64,000 nt of DNA from Chlamydiales bacterium (lineage in GTDB: Bacteria; Chlamydiota; Chlamydiia; Chlamydiales; JAJFMA01), in the NCBI GenBank assembly GCA_030679955.1, contig JAUXSF010000011.1, positions 1-64,000 of the forward strand. The letters run 5' to 3'. Positions 63,462 through 64,000 of the stretch are shown here, in pieces (position 1 is the stretch's first letter; each line of letters begins with the position of its first letter). A program made the translations under genes and the position numbers. The notes under the pieces are model-generated. The model worked only from the letters and a program-made list of their open reading frames with translations, made no database searches and was not told where the DNA came from.

Positions 63462-64000
63462 ATGAAACTATTATTTGTCGGCACAGGATACGTAGGTCTT
63501 GTCACGGGCACATGCTTCGCTGAAATGGGCCATCATGTCACCTGCTTGGATATCGACGCTGAAAAGATTGCTAAGCTTCAGCGCGGCGAAATGCCCATCT
63601 ATGAGCCTGGACTACAAGAGATGGTCTTGCGCAACATCAAGGCTGGACGCTTAATATTCACAACAGACTATGCTACTGGCGTTAAAGATTCCATTATCTG
63701 CTTTATCGCTGTTGATACCCCTCAAAGCCCTAATGGTGAAGCAGATCTCTCCAAGGTCCGCGCTGTTGCCCGTTCTATTGCTCAAGAAATGAACGAATAC
63801 CGCGCTATTGTGGTTAAATCAACCGTACCTGTAGGTACAGCTAACGAAGTCTTCAAGATCATTCAAAAGACCCTTGATGAGCGCAAACTCAAAGTTGATT
63901 TTGATGTCATTTCGAATCCTGAGTTCCTCAAGGAAGGCGACGCGATTAATGACTGCATGAAACCTGATCGCGTGATTATTGGCGCTCCGAACCAACGCTC
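63462..64000 (+). CDS. ugd: UDP-glucose 6-dehydrogenase, N-terminal part (runs off the window)
   Basis: The ATG at 63462 follows GGGAG and opens [20 protein letters not shown], the NAD-binding Rossmann loop. It continues with [32 protein letters not shown] and [12 protein letters not shown], the substrate-binding and thioester-region signatures. It oxidises UDP-glucose to UDP-glucuronate for surface polysaccharide. About 179 of the expected 430-450 residues are in the window; the 3' end is cut by the boundary. Confidence 0.93.
   Translation, partial: MKLLFVGTGYVGLVTGTCFAEMGHHVTCLDIDAEKIAKLQRGEMPIYEPGLQEMVLRNIKAGRLIFTTDYATGVKDSIICFIAVDTPQSPNGEADLSKVRAVARSIAQEMNEYRAIVVKSTVPVGTANEVFKIIQKTLDERKLKVDFDVISNPEFLKEGDAINDCMKPDRVIIGAPNQR

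Overview
The window looks like a chromosome segment of a member of the Chlamydiales, most likely an amoeba-associated 'environmental' family rather than Chlamydia itself. The gene order kdsB-pyrG-ruvX-zwf-opcA-pgl, a bifunctional aroDE in an aro cluster, a waaA (Kdo transferase) gene, an SNF-family Na+ symporter, a Maf/HEAT pair and several OppA lipoproteins are all typical of chlamydiae. The many eukaryote-like, probably secreted proteins fit an intracellular bacterium. I cannot name genus or species from sequence alone.

Layout. 28-4572: minus-strand shikimate operon aroDE-aroA-aroK-aroC, ending in a long hairpin. 4573-5333: a repeat-rich gap with one doubtful small ORF. 5334-5945: membrane-anchored unknown. 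6108-17254: three oppA-type lipoproteins, then oppBCDF, but split between oppA3 and oppB by two paralogous ubiquitin-like 133-aa proteins flanking a 440-aa protein whose C-terminus resembles a PARP-type ADP-ribosyltransferase. 17299-17973: decayed gene. 18148-25949: two large divergent putative effectors, a PI-kinase-like protein with two SH2-like domains and a Sel1-repeat/dual-specificity-phosphatase protein. 26114-28257: small membrane protein, HtpX, LemA. 28447-30708: 753-aa protein with a degenerate SopB-like CX5R. 30792-35622: small membrane proteins, SNF symporter, CPA2 antiporter. 35795-35989: two tRNA(CAU) genes and a strong terminator. 35992-39039: unknown protein, waaA and repeats. 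39040-41451: SopB/IpgD-like phosphatase with SH3-ligand motifs. 41611-44626: small membrane protein, DHA2 efflux pump, NAPE-PLD-like metallo-hydrolase. 44853-48022: leader ORF and a 1030-aa nitrilase-like protein. 48135-58219: kdsB, pyrG, ruvX, zwf, opcA, pgl, maf and neighbours. 58220-58801: repeats and a fold-back element. 58802-60190: U-box protein. 60336-62474: LptD. 62582-63247: unknown. 63462-end: start of UDP-glucose dehydrogenase.

How it fits together. Housekeeping genes supply aromatic precursors, CTP, Kdo and LPS export, pentose-phosphate entry and peptide uptake. Between them lie single-gene islands with AT-rich 5' regions that encode apparent host-manipulation proteins. Together these cover ubiquitin-like modifiers, a possible ADP-ribosyltransferase, a U-box E3, phosphoinositide/phosphotyrosine writers, readers and erasers, and SH3-ligand mimicry. 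The strongest candidate for an undescribed system is the UBL-ART-UBL cassette inside the opp locus. The second is the tandem-SH2/kinase protein. Domain calls on these proteins rest on motif reading only.
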